Shown in pieces: positions 23,466 to 30,346 of a stretch of DNA of 30,346 nt (its first letter is position 1; the number at the start of each line of letters is the position of its first letter). The notes under the pieces are model-generated. The model made no database searches, had not been told where the DNA came from, and was given only the letters and a program-made list of their open reading frames with translations. The position numbers and the translations under genes were made by a program. The DNA lies in assembly GCA_047633055.1 (NCBI GenBank), contig JBLIEI010000054.1:1-30346 (forward strand). The letters run 5' to 3'. The stretch comes from CALJFL01 sp047633055 (GTDB lineage: Bacteria > Pseudomonadota > Gammaproteobacteria > Pseudomonadales > Halieaceae).

Positions 23466-24749
23466 ATGTTCTTTGAGCGACCCGATTCCGGCGAGCGAGC
23501 TGTACTTGTCCACCTTAATCTCGCCAGCGAGGTTGAGCGTGAGGATCCGCGAGAATTTGAGGAACTTGTATTGTCTGCCGGTGGAGATCCTGTTGCCTAT
23601 GTAATGGGTTCCCGGGATGCCCCACATCCGCGCGCGTTTGTGGGTAGCGGGAAGCTTGCTGAAATAGCTGCCGAGGTGCTTCTCCACGAGGCGGAGATTG
23701 TGATATTCAATCATGTTCTCAGTCCTAGCCAGGAACGTAACTTGGAGCAAGAGCTAGAGTGTCGCGTGGTTGACCGCACGGGTCTCATCCTAGACATCTT
23801 CGCCCAGCGCGCCCGTACCCATGAGGGTAAGCTACAGGTAGAACTGGCCCAACTTGAGCATATGAGCACTCGACTGGTGCGCGGTTGGACTCACCTGGAA
23901 CGTCAAAAGGGCGGTATCGGTCTGCGCGGTGGGCCCGGTGAAACCCAACTGGAGACAGACCGTCGTTTGCTGCGTGTCCGCATTAAATCAATCATCGCCC
24001 GCCTGGAGAAAGTACACAAGCAAAGGGATCAGGGGCGCCGATCCCGGCGTCGAGCCGAGATACCGACCGTATCGCTGGTCGGTTATACTAACGCGGGCAA
24101 GTCCACTCTGTTTAACAAGCTTACTAACGCAGAGGTCTTTGTCGCCGATCAGTTGTTTGCGACCCTGGACCCGACGTTGCGAAAGCTGGAGCTGGAGCAT
24201 GCCGGCCCGGTAGTATTGGCTGATACTGTTGGCTTTATCGCTCACCTCCCTCACAAGCTGGTAGAGGCATTTAAAGCCACGCTCGAAGAAACCCGTAATG
24301 CAGACTTGCTGATACACGTAATTGATGCTGCGACGGAAGAACGGAACGACAATATTTTGCAGGTAGAAGAGGTGCTTGCTGAAATTGGTGCCGATGAAAT
24401 ACCGCAGCTCAGGGTATACAACAAAATTGACTTGTTAGAGCAGGAGCCTCGTATTGATCGTGACGAGTCGGGCAGACCTGAAAGAGTTTGGCTTAGTGCC
24501 GTCACTGGTGAGGGCCGGGAGCTACTTCTGCAGGCTATTGCTGAGCTAGTTGGTCAGGATATGGTGTCAGAAGAGGTGACTCTTAAGCCTGATCAGGGTA
24601 AATTGCGGGCAGCGCTTTATCAGTTGGGTGCAGTGCAAACAGAGCAACACAGCGAGGACGGGTTGGCGCACCTGAATGTTCGCCTACCTCGTGCTGACTG
24701 GAATAGACTAATGTCGTTGGAGCACAGCTCCTCAGGCGTTAAAATTTGA
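23466..24749 (+). CDS. hflX: Ribosome-associated GTPase HflX
   Basis: A 427-residue GTPase, one residue off the E. coli length. HflX splits stalled 70S ribosomes, notably in heat stress. The N-terminal HflX domain (about 20-195) ends in a glycine-rich GGIGLRGGPGETQLE linker and a basic helix. The G domain has G1 GYTNAGKS at 206-213, G3 DTVGFI at 253-258 and G4 in YNKIDLL. GAGG precedes ATG 23466 by 6 nt. It follows hfq by 65 bp with no terminator and would share its heat-shock-like promoter. Confidence 0.96.
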   Translation: MFFERPDSGERAVLVHLNLASEVEREDPREFEELVLSAGGDPVAYVMGSRDAPHPRAFVGSGKLAEIAAEVLLHEAEIVIFNHVLSPSQERNLEQELECRVVDRTGLILDIFAQRARTHEGKLQVELAQLEHMSTRLVRGWTHLERQKGGIGLRGGPGETQLETDRRLLRVRIKSIIARLEKVHKQRDQGRRSRRRAEIPTVSLVGYTNAGKSTLFNKLTNAEVFVADQLFATLDPTLRKLELEHAGPVVLADTVGFIAHLPHKLVEAFKATLEETRNADLLIHVIDAATEERNDNILQVEEVLAEIGADEIPQLRVYNKIDLLEQEPRIDRDESGRPERVWLSAVTGEGRELLLQAIAELVGQDMVSEEVTLKPDQGKLRAALYQLGAVQTEQHSEDGLAHLNVRLPRADWNRLMSLEHSSSGVKI

Positions 24750-24782
24750 TAATCTTTTTCGACTTTTTACTAGGAGTAAATT

Positions 24783-25928
24783 ATGGCCTGGAATGAACCG
24801 GGTGGCGGTGACAACAAACCCAAGGATCCTTGGGGTGGTGGTAACCAAGGGCCCCCCGATCTCGATGAGGCATTGAAAAAACTGCAGGAGAAGCTAGGTG
24901 GCTTATTCGGTGGCGGTCCTTCGTCTGGTGGTAGCCGTGGTATGTCCGCCTCTATGTTCGGCGTGCTGGCTATAGTCGTACTGATCGTTTGGGCGGGTAT
25001 GGGACTCTACACCGTGGATGAACAGGAGCGGGGTGTCGTACTCAGGTTTGGTAAATTCTACGAAATCGTGCAACCCGGGTTGCAGTGGAACCCTCCACTC
25101 ATTGACGAGGTCACGACGATCAATACCACTAAAATACGGGCTGCGAGTTTTCGTGAAGTAATGCTGACGCAGGATGAAAATATCGTCGAAGTGGCACTGT
25201 CTGTTCAGTATGTCATCAATGACCCGAGAGATTTTGTACTTAAAGTACGGGATCCCGAAATCTCGCTGCAACATGCATCTCAAAGCGCGCTGCGGCACGT
25301 TGTAGGTGGCACTTCTATGGATCTCGTGTTGACTCAAGGTCGTGCGCAGATTGGTTTCGAAGTTAAGGAGCGACTCCAGAGATATCTCGATAGTTATGAG
25401 ACGGGTATTTTAGTGAGCACGGTTAACGTTGACGAATCTAAGCCGCCTACCCAGGTTCGGGCAGCCTTTGATGACGTGATCAAGGCCCGAGAAGACGAGG
25501 AAAGGGTGAAGAACGAGGCCCAGGCCTATGCCAACGGTATCGTGCCAGAAGCGCGTGGTGGCGCTCAGCGGCAGATTGAAGAAGCTAATGCTTACCGGGA
25601 AGAAGTTATCGCCTTCGCGGAAGGTGAAGCTGATCGTTTTAACAAGCTGCTAATTGAGTATGAAAAGGCTCCGAGTGTGACGCGCGAACGTTTGTATATC
25701 GATGCCGTGCAGCGTGTTTATTCGAACACCAATAAAGTGATGGTTGATGTCGAGGGCGGCAATAATGTGATGTATCTGCCGCTGGATAAAATGGCACCTG
25801 CCGCCGCAATGGGTGCGCAGCGTAATCTGAATGTCGACAGCAGCAACATTCGAGAACTGACCAATGCCGTGACTGAGCAAATCCGCCGTGACGCAGCCGT
25901 CAGCGGTAACCGAGGAGGAGGTCGATAA
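24783..25928 (+). CDS. hflK: FtsH modulator HflK
   Basis: A 381-residue SPFH/prohibitin-family membrane protein that forms large cage complexes with HflC around the FtsH protease. A Gly/Pro-rich cytoplasmic N-terminus (about 1-56) precedes one membrane helix (about 58-76, ending GLYTVDEQERGVVLRFGK) and a periplasmic SPFH domain. A long helical region with AEGEADRFNKLL follows, and a short Ala/Gly-rich tail. GGAG lies 8 nt before ATG 24783. Its stop overlaps the hflC ATG by one base. Confidence 0.96.
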   Translation: MAWNEPGGGDNKPKDPWGGGNQGPPDLDEALKKLQEKLGGLFGGGPSSGGSRGMSASMFGVLAIVVLIVWAGMGLYTVDEQERGVVLRFGKFYEIVQPGLQWNPPLIDEVTTINTTKIRAASFREVMLTQDENIVEVALSVQYVINDPRDFVLKVRDPEISLQHASQSALRHVVGGTSMDLVLTQGRAQIGFEVKERLQRYLDSYETGILVSTVNVDESKPPTQVRAAFDDVIKAREDEERVKNEAQAYANGIVPEARGGAQRQIEEANAYREEVIAFAEGEADRFNKLLIEYEKAPSVTRERLYIDAVQRVYSNTNKVMVDVEGGNNVMYLPLDKMAPAAAMGAQRNLNVDSSNIRELTNAVTEQIRRDAAVSGNRGGGR

Positions 25929-26803
25929 TGTCTGGACGTAATGTAACACTGATACTGCTGGCGTTAGGGCTGCTGTTTTTAGGCAGTAACGCGCTGTACG
26001 TTATCAAAGAAACCGAGCGTGCCGTTTTGCTGCAGTTTGGTGAAGTCGTGAACCCCGATATTCAGCCGGGGATACATTGGAAAATTCCCTTCGTCAACAA
26101 TGTGCGCAAATTTGACGCCCGCATATTGACTGTGGATTCCCAGCCGGAACGATTTTTCACACAAGAGCAGAAAGCGCTTATCGTAGATTCTTACGCCAAA
26201 TTCCGCGTTTCGGATACGGCCAAGTTTTATACTGCAACCAACGGTGAGGAATCACGAGCCGCGGGCCTGCTGGCACAGCGCATCAACGATGGTCTGCGTA
26301 ATCAGGTCGCGATTCGTAGTATTCAGGAGGTTGTGAGTGGTGAGCGGGACCAGCTGATGGCGGCCCTGATGGTGGGACTCGACCAGCTTACTCAAGACGA
26401 ACTTGGTGTGATATTGATCGATGTGCGGGTAAAGAAAATTGATTTGCCGCCGGATGTTTCTGAATCTGTATACCAAAGAATGAACGCTGAACGGGCGAAA
26501 GAAGCCCGTGAACACCGTTCTCAGGGTCAGGAATTGGCCGAAGGTATCGAGGCGGCAGCAGATCGTCAGGTCACGGTTCTCAAGGCGAATGCCTATCGCG
26601 ACTCGGAGGAGATTCGCGGTGATGGTGATGCCGAAGCTACCCGAGTGTATGCCGAAGCGTTTAATCAGGATCCGGAGTTCTACTCCTTCACTCGAAGCCT
26701 CCGGGCATACCAGGATTCATTCCGGGGCTCAGGTGATATCATGCTGCTGCAGCCTGACAGTGAGTTTTTCCGCTATTTGAAGGATTCCGGCGGCGGCAAG
26801 TAG
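25928..26803 (+). CDS. hflC: FtsH modulator HflC
   Basis: A 291-residue SPFH-family partner of HflK. A membrane helix spans about residues 5-22 (LILLALGLLFLGSNALYV), followed by ETERAVLLQFGEVV, typical of the family, and a long helical stretch RAKEAREHRSQGQELAEGI. Together with HflK it restrains FtsH degradation of membrane proteins. The ATG overlaps the hflK stop (TAATG), and a GGAGG lies just upstream, so the two are coupled. The operon ends here: a strong terminator follows 51 bp after the stop. Confidence 0.96.
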   Translation: MSGRNVTLILLALGLLFLGSNALYVIKETERAVLLQFGEVVNPDIQPGIHWKIPFVNNVRKFDARILTVDSQPERFFTQEQKALIVDSYAKFRVSDTAKFYTATNGEESRAAGLLAQRINDGLRNQVAIRSIQEVVSGERDQLMAALMVGLDQLTQDELGVILIDVRVKKIDLPPDVSESVYQRMNAERAKEAREHRSQGQELAEGIEAAADRQVTVLKANAYRDSEEIRGDGDAEATRVYAEAFNQDPEFYSFTRSLRAYQDSFRGSGDIMLLQPDSEFFRYLKDSGGGK

Positions 26804-26838
26804 TCGCCAAAATGCACAGGTGCGATCTGCACCGGCTG

Positions 26839-26847
26839 TGATAGAAT
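26839..26847 (+). promoter_or_regulatory. Extended -10 promoter just before a terminator
   Basis: TGATAGAAT is an extended -10 (TG-n-TAGAAT, five of six in the hexamer). RNA would start near 26854, exactly where the terminator stem begins. No matching -35 is seen, which extended -10 promoters can tolerate. Confidence 0.4.
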
Positions 26848-26853
26848 TCCGCA

Positions 26854-26901
26854 ACCGTGGGATTCGGCGTTTGCCCACAAACGCTGAACCCGCGGTTTTT
26901 T
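26854..26901 (+). terminator. Intrinsic terminator after hflC
   Basis: A long stem with the core GGCGTTTG-CCCA-CAAACGCT extends outward through TTC/GAA, GGG/CCC and CCG/CGG with a few mismatches, and is followed by six T residues at 26896-26901. This is the clearest intrinsic terminator in the window. It separates hflKC from DUF2065-hisZ-purA, which are usually downstream neighbours. Confidence 0.85.
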
Positions 26902-26925
26902 GTGTCAGGTTGACCGAGAAACAGT

Positions 26926-27117
26926 ATGGAATTTTGGCAGGTGCTCCCGATCGCTATGGCGCTGGTATTTATTATCGAGGGCATACTCCCGTTCATTAGT
27001 CCTGCGCGCTGGCGAAATGCCATTGCGCAGGTTGCGCAGTTAGACGATCGTGTGCTCAGGCTATTTGGCCTCGGCAGCATGTTGTTCGGACTTTTAATGT
27101 TATATCTGGTGAATTAG
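26926..27117 (+). CDS. DUF2065 family small membrane protein
   Basis: A 63-residue protein with two membrane helices (about 4-24 and 44-62), joined by an ISPARWRNAIAQVAQLDDRVLRLFG loop with a conserved arginine pattern. This matches the DUF2065 (YjeT) family, found next to hflC and purA or hisZ across Gammaproteobacteria; its function is unknown. ATG 26926 has a modest GAGAAA upstream. Its TAG is directly followed by the hisZ ATG, so it is the first gene of a DUF2065-hisZ-purA unit. Confidence 0.88.
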   Translation: MEFWQVLPIAMALVFIIEGILPFISPARWRNAIAQVAQLDDRVLRLFGLGSMLFGLLMLYLVN

Positions 27118-28281
27118 ATGACGACAGTGGATCGATGGCAATTACCCGACGGGGTCGAAGAGGTACTGCCTGCCCAGGCAGAGGCCATCGAACGCCTGCG
27201 GCGTAATTTGCTCGATTTGTTCCGCTCCTGGGGTTATCAACTGGTAATTCCACCGCTAATGGAATTCACCGAGTCTTTATTGGTGGGTTTGGGGGCAGAC
27301 CTCGATCTATTAACCTTTAAAATGACCGATCAAATTAGCGGCCGCGCCCTGGGCATTCGAGCTGACATCGCCCCCCAAGTTGCGCGTATAGACGCACACA
27401 GTCTGGCAGAGGTAGGCGTAAGTCGGTTGTGTTACGCCGGCTCTACGCTGCATACGCAAGCGAAATCTCTAATGGCGTCGCGTTCCCCAATACAACTGGG
27501 AGCAGAGCTCTACGGGGATGGCAGTTTGGCTGCCGATATCGAGGTGATTCGCCTGATGTTGGCTACTCTGGAAATCTGCGGCCTGGAGAACGTAACCCTG
27601 GATCTCGGCCATGTTGGGATCTATGAGGCCGTATTGGCTAGCGCCGATCTGAGCGATAGCAAGGAGGCGGCGGTGTTCGATGCGCTGCAGCGCAAGTCTA
27701 GACCGGATCTGGAACTGGCGCTGGTAGGGGTGTCTGCTGCGCAAGCAGATCTTATCGTCTCCTTGATAGATCTGCACGGGGAAGAATCTGTACTAGATCG
27801 GGCCAGGCAGTTGTTTTCAGAGGCGGTTCCCGAGGCCATGCCAGCCATTGAGGCGCTTACCAGGGTGGCCTTGGATGTCAGGAAATTGCGGCCGAATTTA
27901 GCGATCTATTTTGATCTGGCTGAGTTGCGCGGGCTGCACTATCACACCGGTGTGGTGTTTGCCGCTTACATAGCGGGGCACGGGCAGGCTCTGGCTAATG
28001 GTGGTCGTTATGACGATGTAGGGAAGGTCTATGGCAGGGCACGCCCGGCCACAGGTTTTTCTACCGATCTCAAAGCTCTGATGAATTTGCTCGAACAGGC
28101 CTCGCCAGCGGCTGGCGCGATCAGCCTACCCGACGTTAGGGATATAGAGTTAGAGGAGTTGACCGCGCAGTTGCGCGGCGCCGGGGAGATTGTTATCAAC
28201 TGCCCTTCCGGGCAACACAGCACTCGCTGCGACCGGAAGATAGTTGATGAGGATGGGAGCTGGGTCGTTCGCCCCCTTTAA
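27118..28281 (+). CDS. hisZ: ATP phosphoribosyltransferase regulatory subunit HisZ
   Basis: A 387-residue histidyl-tRNA synthetase paralogue that binds the short form of HisG and makes it active and histidine-sensitive, in the first step of histidine synthesis. It has the class II fold (LPDGVEEVLPAQAEAIERLR at the start, FKMTDQISGRALGIRADIAPQVARID, YYHTGVVF-like LHYHTGVVFAAY), but ends before an anticodon-binding domain of HisRS type. HisZ implies a short HisG elsewhere in the genome. ATG 27118 abuts the DUF2065 stop. Confidence 0.95.
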   Translation: MTTVDRWQLPDGVEEVLPAQAEAIERLRRNLLDLFRSWGYQLVIPPLMEFTESLLVGLGADLDLLTFKMTDQISGRALGIRADIAPQVARIDAHSLAEVGVSRLCYAGSTLHTQAKSLMASRSPIQLGAELYGDGSLAADIEVIRLMLATLEICGLENVTLDLGHVGIYEAVLASADLSDSKEAAVFDALQRKSRPDLELALVGVSAAQADLIVSLIDLHGEESVLDRARQLFSEAVPEAMPAIEALTRVALDVRKLRPNLAIYFDLAELRGLHYHTGVVFAAYIAGHGQALANGGRYDDVGKVYGRARPATGFSTDLKALMNLLEQASPAAGAISLPDVRDIELEELTAQLRGAGEIVINCPSGQHSTRCDRKIVDEDGSWVVRPL

Positions 28282-28311
28282 CATAAAGTTTGATACACGG
28301 GCAGTAAACAC

Positions 28312-29607
28312 ATGAGCAGAAATGTAGTAGTTCTCGGTACCCAATGGGGAGACGAGGGCAAAGGAAAAATCGTTGATTTGCTAACCGACCAGGCCAGTGT
28401 AGTGGTCCGGTTTCAGGGTGGTCACAATGCTGGCCATACGTTGGTCATCAACGGCCAAAAGACAGTTTTACATCTGATTCCCTCAGGTATCCTGCGCGAG
28501 GGCGTCCAGTGCCTGATTGGCAACGGTGTGGTGCTTTCTCCAGAGGCATTACTAAAGGAAATGGGCGAATTGGAAAAAAAGGGTGTCCCTGTTCGTGATC
28601 GCCTAAAAATTTCCCCAGCCTGTCCGCTTATATTGCCCTACCACATTGCTCTGGATCAGGCGAGAGAAGCCAAACGTGGCAACGATAAAATTGGTACTAC
28701 CGGCCGTGGTATAGGCCCTGCTTATGAGGATAAGGCAGCTCGCAGAGGTCTGCGCCTGGGGGACCTTAAAGATGAACAGCGATTTGCCCGTAGGCTGAAA
28801 GAGGTTCTCGAGTACCATAACTTTCAATTGCAACACTACTATCATGTGCAACCGATTGACTTCGACGAGGTCCTCGCCAGCACCTTGAGAATGGGTGCAG
28901 AGCTGTTGCCGATGATGGCCGATGTAACCGCTATTCTTCATGAATGTCGTGCCAATAATGAGGACATCATGTTTGAAGGTGCTCAGGGCTCCTTGCTCGA
29001 CATTGACCACGGTACCTACCCATATGTAACCAGCTCTAATACCACCGCCGGTGGTACAGCGACAGGCTCTGGGTTTGGCCCACTTTACCTGGACTATGTT
29101 TTGGGTATCACCAAGGCCTACACTACCAGAGTCGGTTCAGGACCCTTTCCAACAGAGTTGTTCGACGATGCCGGAGCCCATCTGGCCGAAAAAGGGCACG
29201 AGTTTGGTGCTACCACCGGTAGACCGAGGCGCTGTGGCTGGTTCGATGCGGTTGCGCTACGCAACGCGGTCAATATCAATTCGCTCAGCGGGCTGTGCCT
29301 GACTAAATTGGACGTCCTGGATGGTCTGGAAATTATTAAAATCTGTATTGGTTACGTTTGTGAGAACGGCCAGCCGGTGCCCAATCCTGTTGATTCAGAG
29401 GATTACGAGGGACTGCATCCAGTTTATGAGACAGTCCCGGGTTGGTCGGAGTCAACGGTCGGCGCAAAAACACTGGATGAACTTCCGCAAGCGGCCAGAG
29501 ACTACATCAATAAAATTGAGGATTTGGTCGGCGCGCCTATCGACATAATTTCTACGGGTCCTGACCGGGTGGAAACGATTGTGTTGCGTCATCCTTTTAG
29601 TGGTTAG
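28312..29607 (+). CDS. purA: Adenylosuccinate synthetase
   Basis: A 431-residue enzyme joining IMP and aspartate with GTP to give adenylosuccinate, the first committed step to AMP. GDEGKGK at residues 13-19 contains the catalytic D14; H42 in GHNAGH is the second catalytic residue. TTGRGIGPAYEDK, GTYPYVTSSNTTAGG and TTGRPRRCGWFD are all intact. The gene lies 30 bp after hisZ with a weak ribosome-binding site (GGCAG) and probably shares its message. In Pseudomonas rnr follows; here a convergent MAPEG gene does. Confidence 0.97.
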   Translation: MSRNVVVLGTQWGDEGKGKIVDLLTDQASVVVRFQGGHNAGHTLVINGQKTVLHLIPSGILREGVQCLIGNGVVLSPEALLKEMGELEKKGVPVRDRLKISPACPLILPYHIALDQAREAKRGNDKIGTTGRGIGPAYEDKAARRGLRLGDLKDEQRFARRLKEVLEYHNFQLQHYYHVQPIDFDEVLASTLRMGAELLPMMADVTAILHECRANNEDIMFEGAQGSLLDIDHGTYPYVTSSNTTAGGTATGSGFGPLYLDYVLGITKAYTTRVGSGPFPTELFDDAGAHLAEKGHEFGATTGRPRRCGWFDAVALRNAVNINSLSGLCLTKLDVLDGLEIIKICIGYVCENGQPVPNPVDSEDYEGLHPVYETVPGWSESTVGAKTLDELPQAARDYINKIEDLVGAPIDIISTGPDRVETIVLRHPFSG

Positions 29608-29650
29608 TCGTTGCTGATTACCTGGCGGATAATACTGCGATAGCGACATT

Positions 29651-30031
29651 TTATAGCGGCGTAAGAACGCCCCACAAGCCGCAGAGTAGTAGCAGAACAT
29701 TGGATAAAAAGCCTATTATCATCCCCGGTCCACGCGTTGCAGGGTCCTTGATATAAGTGGCACGATAAACCAGTCTTCCGACAAAAAAACTCAGGCCCAG
29801 CACCCCGGCAACGATCGGCATGAAAAAGTACGCACACAGCCACATTGCAGGCAGAGTGATAACCATTTGTTCCAAGGTGTTCATCTGCACACGGTAGGCC
29901 CGTTCGAAACTTTCATCGCCAGTGGTAGCCGGTGCCAGTAGGCCAGAGTCGGCTCTTGCCTTGCCACACAGGGCCATGAACACGATGTATTCACACAGAA
30001 TTAACAGGGCGACCAGGGCAACAAACTCCAT
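29651..30031 (-). CDS. MAPEG family membrane protein
   Basis: A 126-residue integral membrane protein with about four helices (starting MEFVALVALLILCEYIVFM). ERAYRVQMNTLEQMVITLPAMW matches the MAPEG pattern (R-x-x-N-x-x-E), shared by microsomal glutathione transferases and bacterial relatives of unknown substrate. The frame is open to 30172, but ATG 30031 has AGGAGA 7 nt upstream and begins at the first helix. A possible promoter on this strand is TTGATC (30172-30167) and GATACT (30150-30145) with 16 nt between. A GGCGT/ACGCC hairpin overlaps its final codons (29658-29671). Confidence 0.85.
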   Translation of the reverse strand: MEFVALVALLILCEYIVFMALCGKARADSGLLAPATTGDESFERAYRVQMNTLEQMVITLPAMWLCAYFFMPIVAGVLGLSFFVGRLVYRATYIKDPATRGPGMIIGFLSNVLLLLCGLWGVLTPL

Positions 30032-30221
30032 CGGTACTCTCCTATCCAAAGTTGGATCGTTAAGCTTAACGCCGAATGACATTCCCGTGCAATATTCCGG
30101 TGGGCGCTGTAAATTCCGGGGTACGACCCATACGCTGAAGGAAAAGTATCTTAGATGTGCAAAATAGATCAATTCGAGGGAGTGATTGACAAGTCCAAAA
30201 TAATAAAGGGGAGGTGTAGCG

Positions 30222-30346
30222 ATGTCTTTTGAGCTGACTAAATTGTTATCTTTGTTGATTTATCCGCTGAGTCTGTCGCTAGCGCTGCTGGTCCTGGCGG
30301 GACTGCTGAGATTGATTGGCATTACCCGTTTTGCCACAGGGCTCTC
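30222..30346 (+). CDS. 5' part of a membrane protein gene, possibly YdcF/ElyC-like
   Basis: The window ends inside this gene. About 41 residues are visible: MSFELTKLLSLLIYPLSLSL and a second hydrophobic stretch LALLVLAGLLRLIG. A strong AAGGGGAGGTG site precedes ATG 30222 by 6 nt. A short amphipathic start followed by two close hydrophobic helices is like the N-terminus of YdcF/ElyC-type DUF218 proteins, but that match rests on pattern only. The gene diverges from the MAPEG gene across 190 bp, in which I see no second gene. Confidence 0.5.
   Translation, partial: MSFELTKLLSLLIYPLSLSLALLVLAGLLRLIGITRFATGL

Noticed and set aside
29658..29671. GGCGT-AAGA-ACGCC hairpin as a terminator between purA and the MAPEG gene
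   Set aside because: It lies within the last codons of the MAPEG gene and has no T-run on the plus side, so it cannot be called a terminator with confidence.
30186..30206. TTGACA at 30186-30191 and TAATAA at 30201-30206 before the last gene
   Set aside because: Only 9 nt separate them, far short of the 16-18 needed for a sigma-70 promoter, and no -10 lies at the proper distance.

Overview
The window looks like a chromosomal segment of a marine-type gammaproteobacterium. The best evidence is gene order: psd, rsgA, orn, queG, nnr, tsaE, amiB, mutL, miaA, hfq, hflX, hflK, hflC, a DUF2065 gene, hisZ and purA follow the order I know from Pseudomonas and relatives. A MutL with a nuclease-type C-terminus fits the Pseudomonas-like side rather than the enteric side. 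I lean towards the Cellvibrionales/Halieaceae area, but that is inference; no rRNA or tRNA gene is visible to confirm it. There are no insertion sequences, phage genes, CRISPR arrays or clear signs of recent transfer.

Left part (1-11.2 kb) is a looser collection: an orphan ParA-type ATPase, a nitronate monooxygenase family flavoprotein, divergent cysH, a lipoprotein with a transglutaminase-like domain and TPRs, asnS, a 105-residue unknown protein, an RNase II family exoribonuclease, and a PIN-PhoH protein. The last two are transcribed divergently from a 436-bp gap, the only long gap in the window. That gap holds promoter-like elements in both directions, an 18-bp perfect palindrome and several hairpins. 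An unrecognised exported protein, probably an outer-membrane barrel, converges on phoH.

Middle part (11.2-16.8 kb) has psd, rsgA and orn, then a convergent pair not in the classical order: a two-helix membrane protein with a cytoplasmic FHA domain, and a tail-anchored PP2C phosphatase co-directional with queG. This pair is the most system-like novelty here.

Right part (16.8-29.6 kb) is the conserved operon string: nnr-tsaE (NAD(P)HX repair, tRNA t6A), amiB-mutL-miaA-hfq-hflX-hflK-hflC (cell separation, mismatch repair, tRNA i6A, RNA chaperone, ribosome GTPase, FtsH regulators), a strong terminator, then DUF2065-hisZ-purA. A near-consensus heat-shock (sigma-32) promoter lies at the miaA/hfq junction. 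Where Pseudomonas carries rnr after purA, this window has a convergent MAPEG-family gene and the start of a gene that resembles the YdcF/ElyC family.

The window is rich in RNA metabolism genes: RNase II family, PhoH2, Orn, Hfq, HflX, RsgA, MiaA, QueG, TsaE and AsnS. Several start codons were moved inward from the longest possible frame using Shine-Dalgarno sites, promoter positions, signal peptides or remembered family N-termini; each case is explained in its entry.
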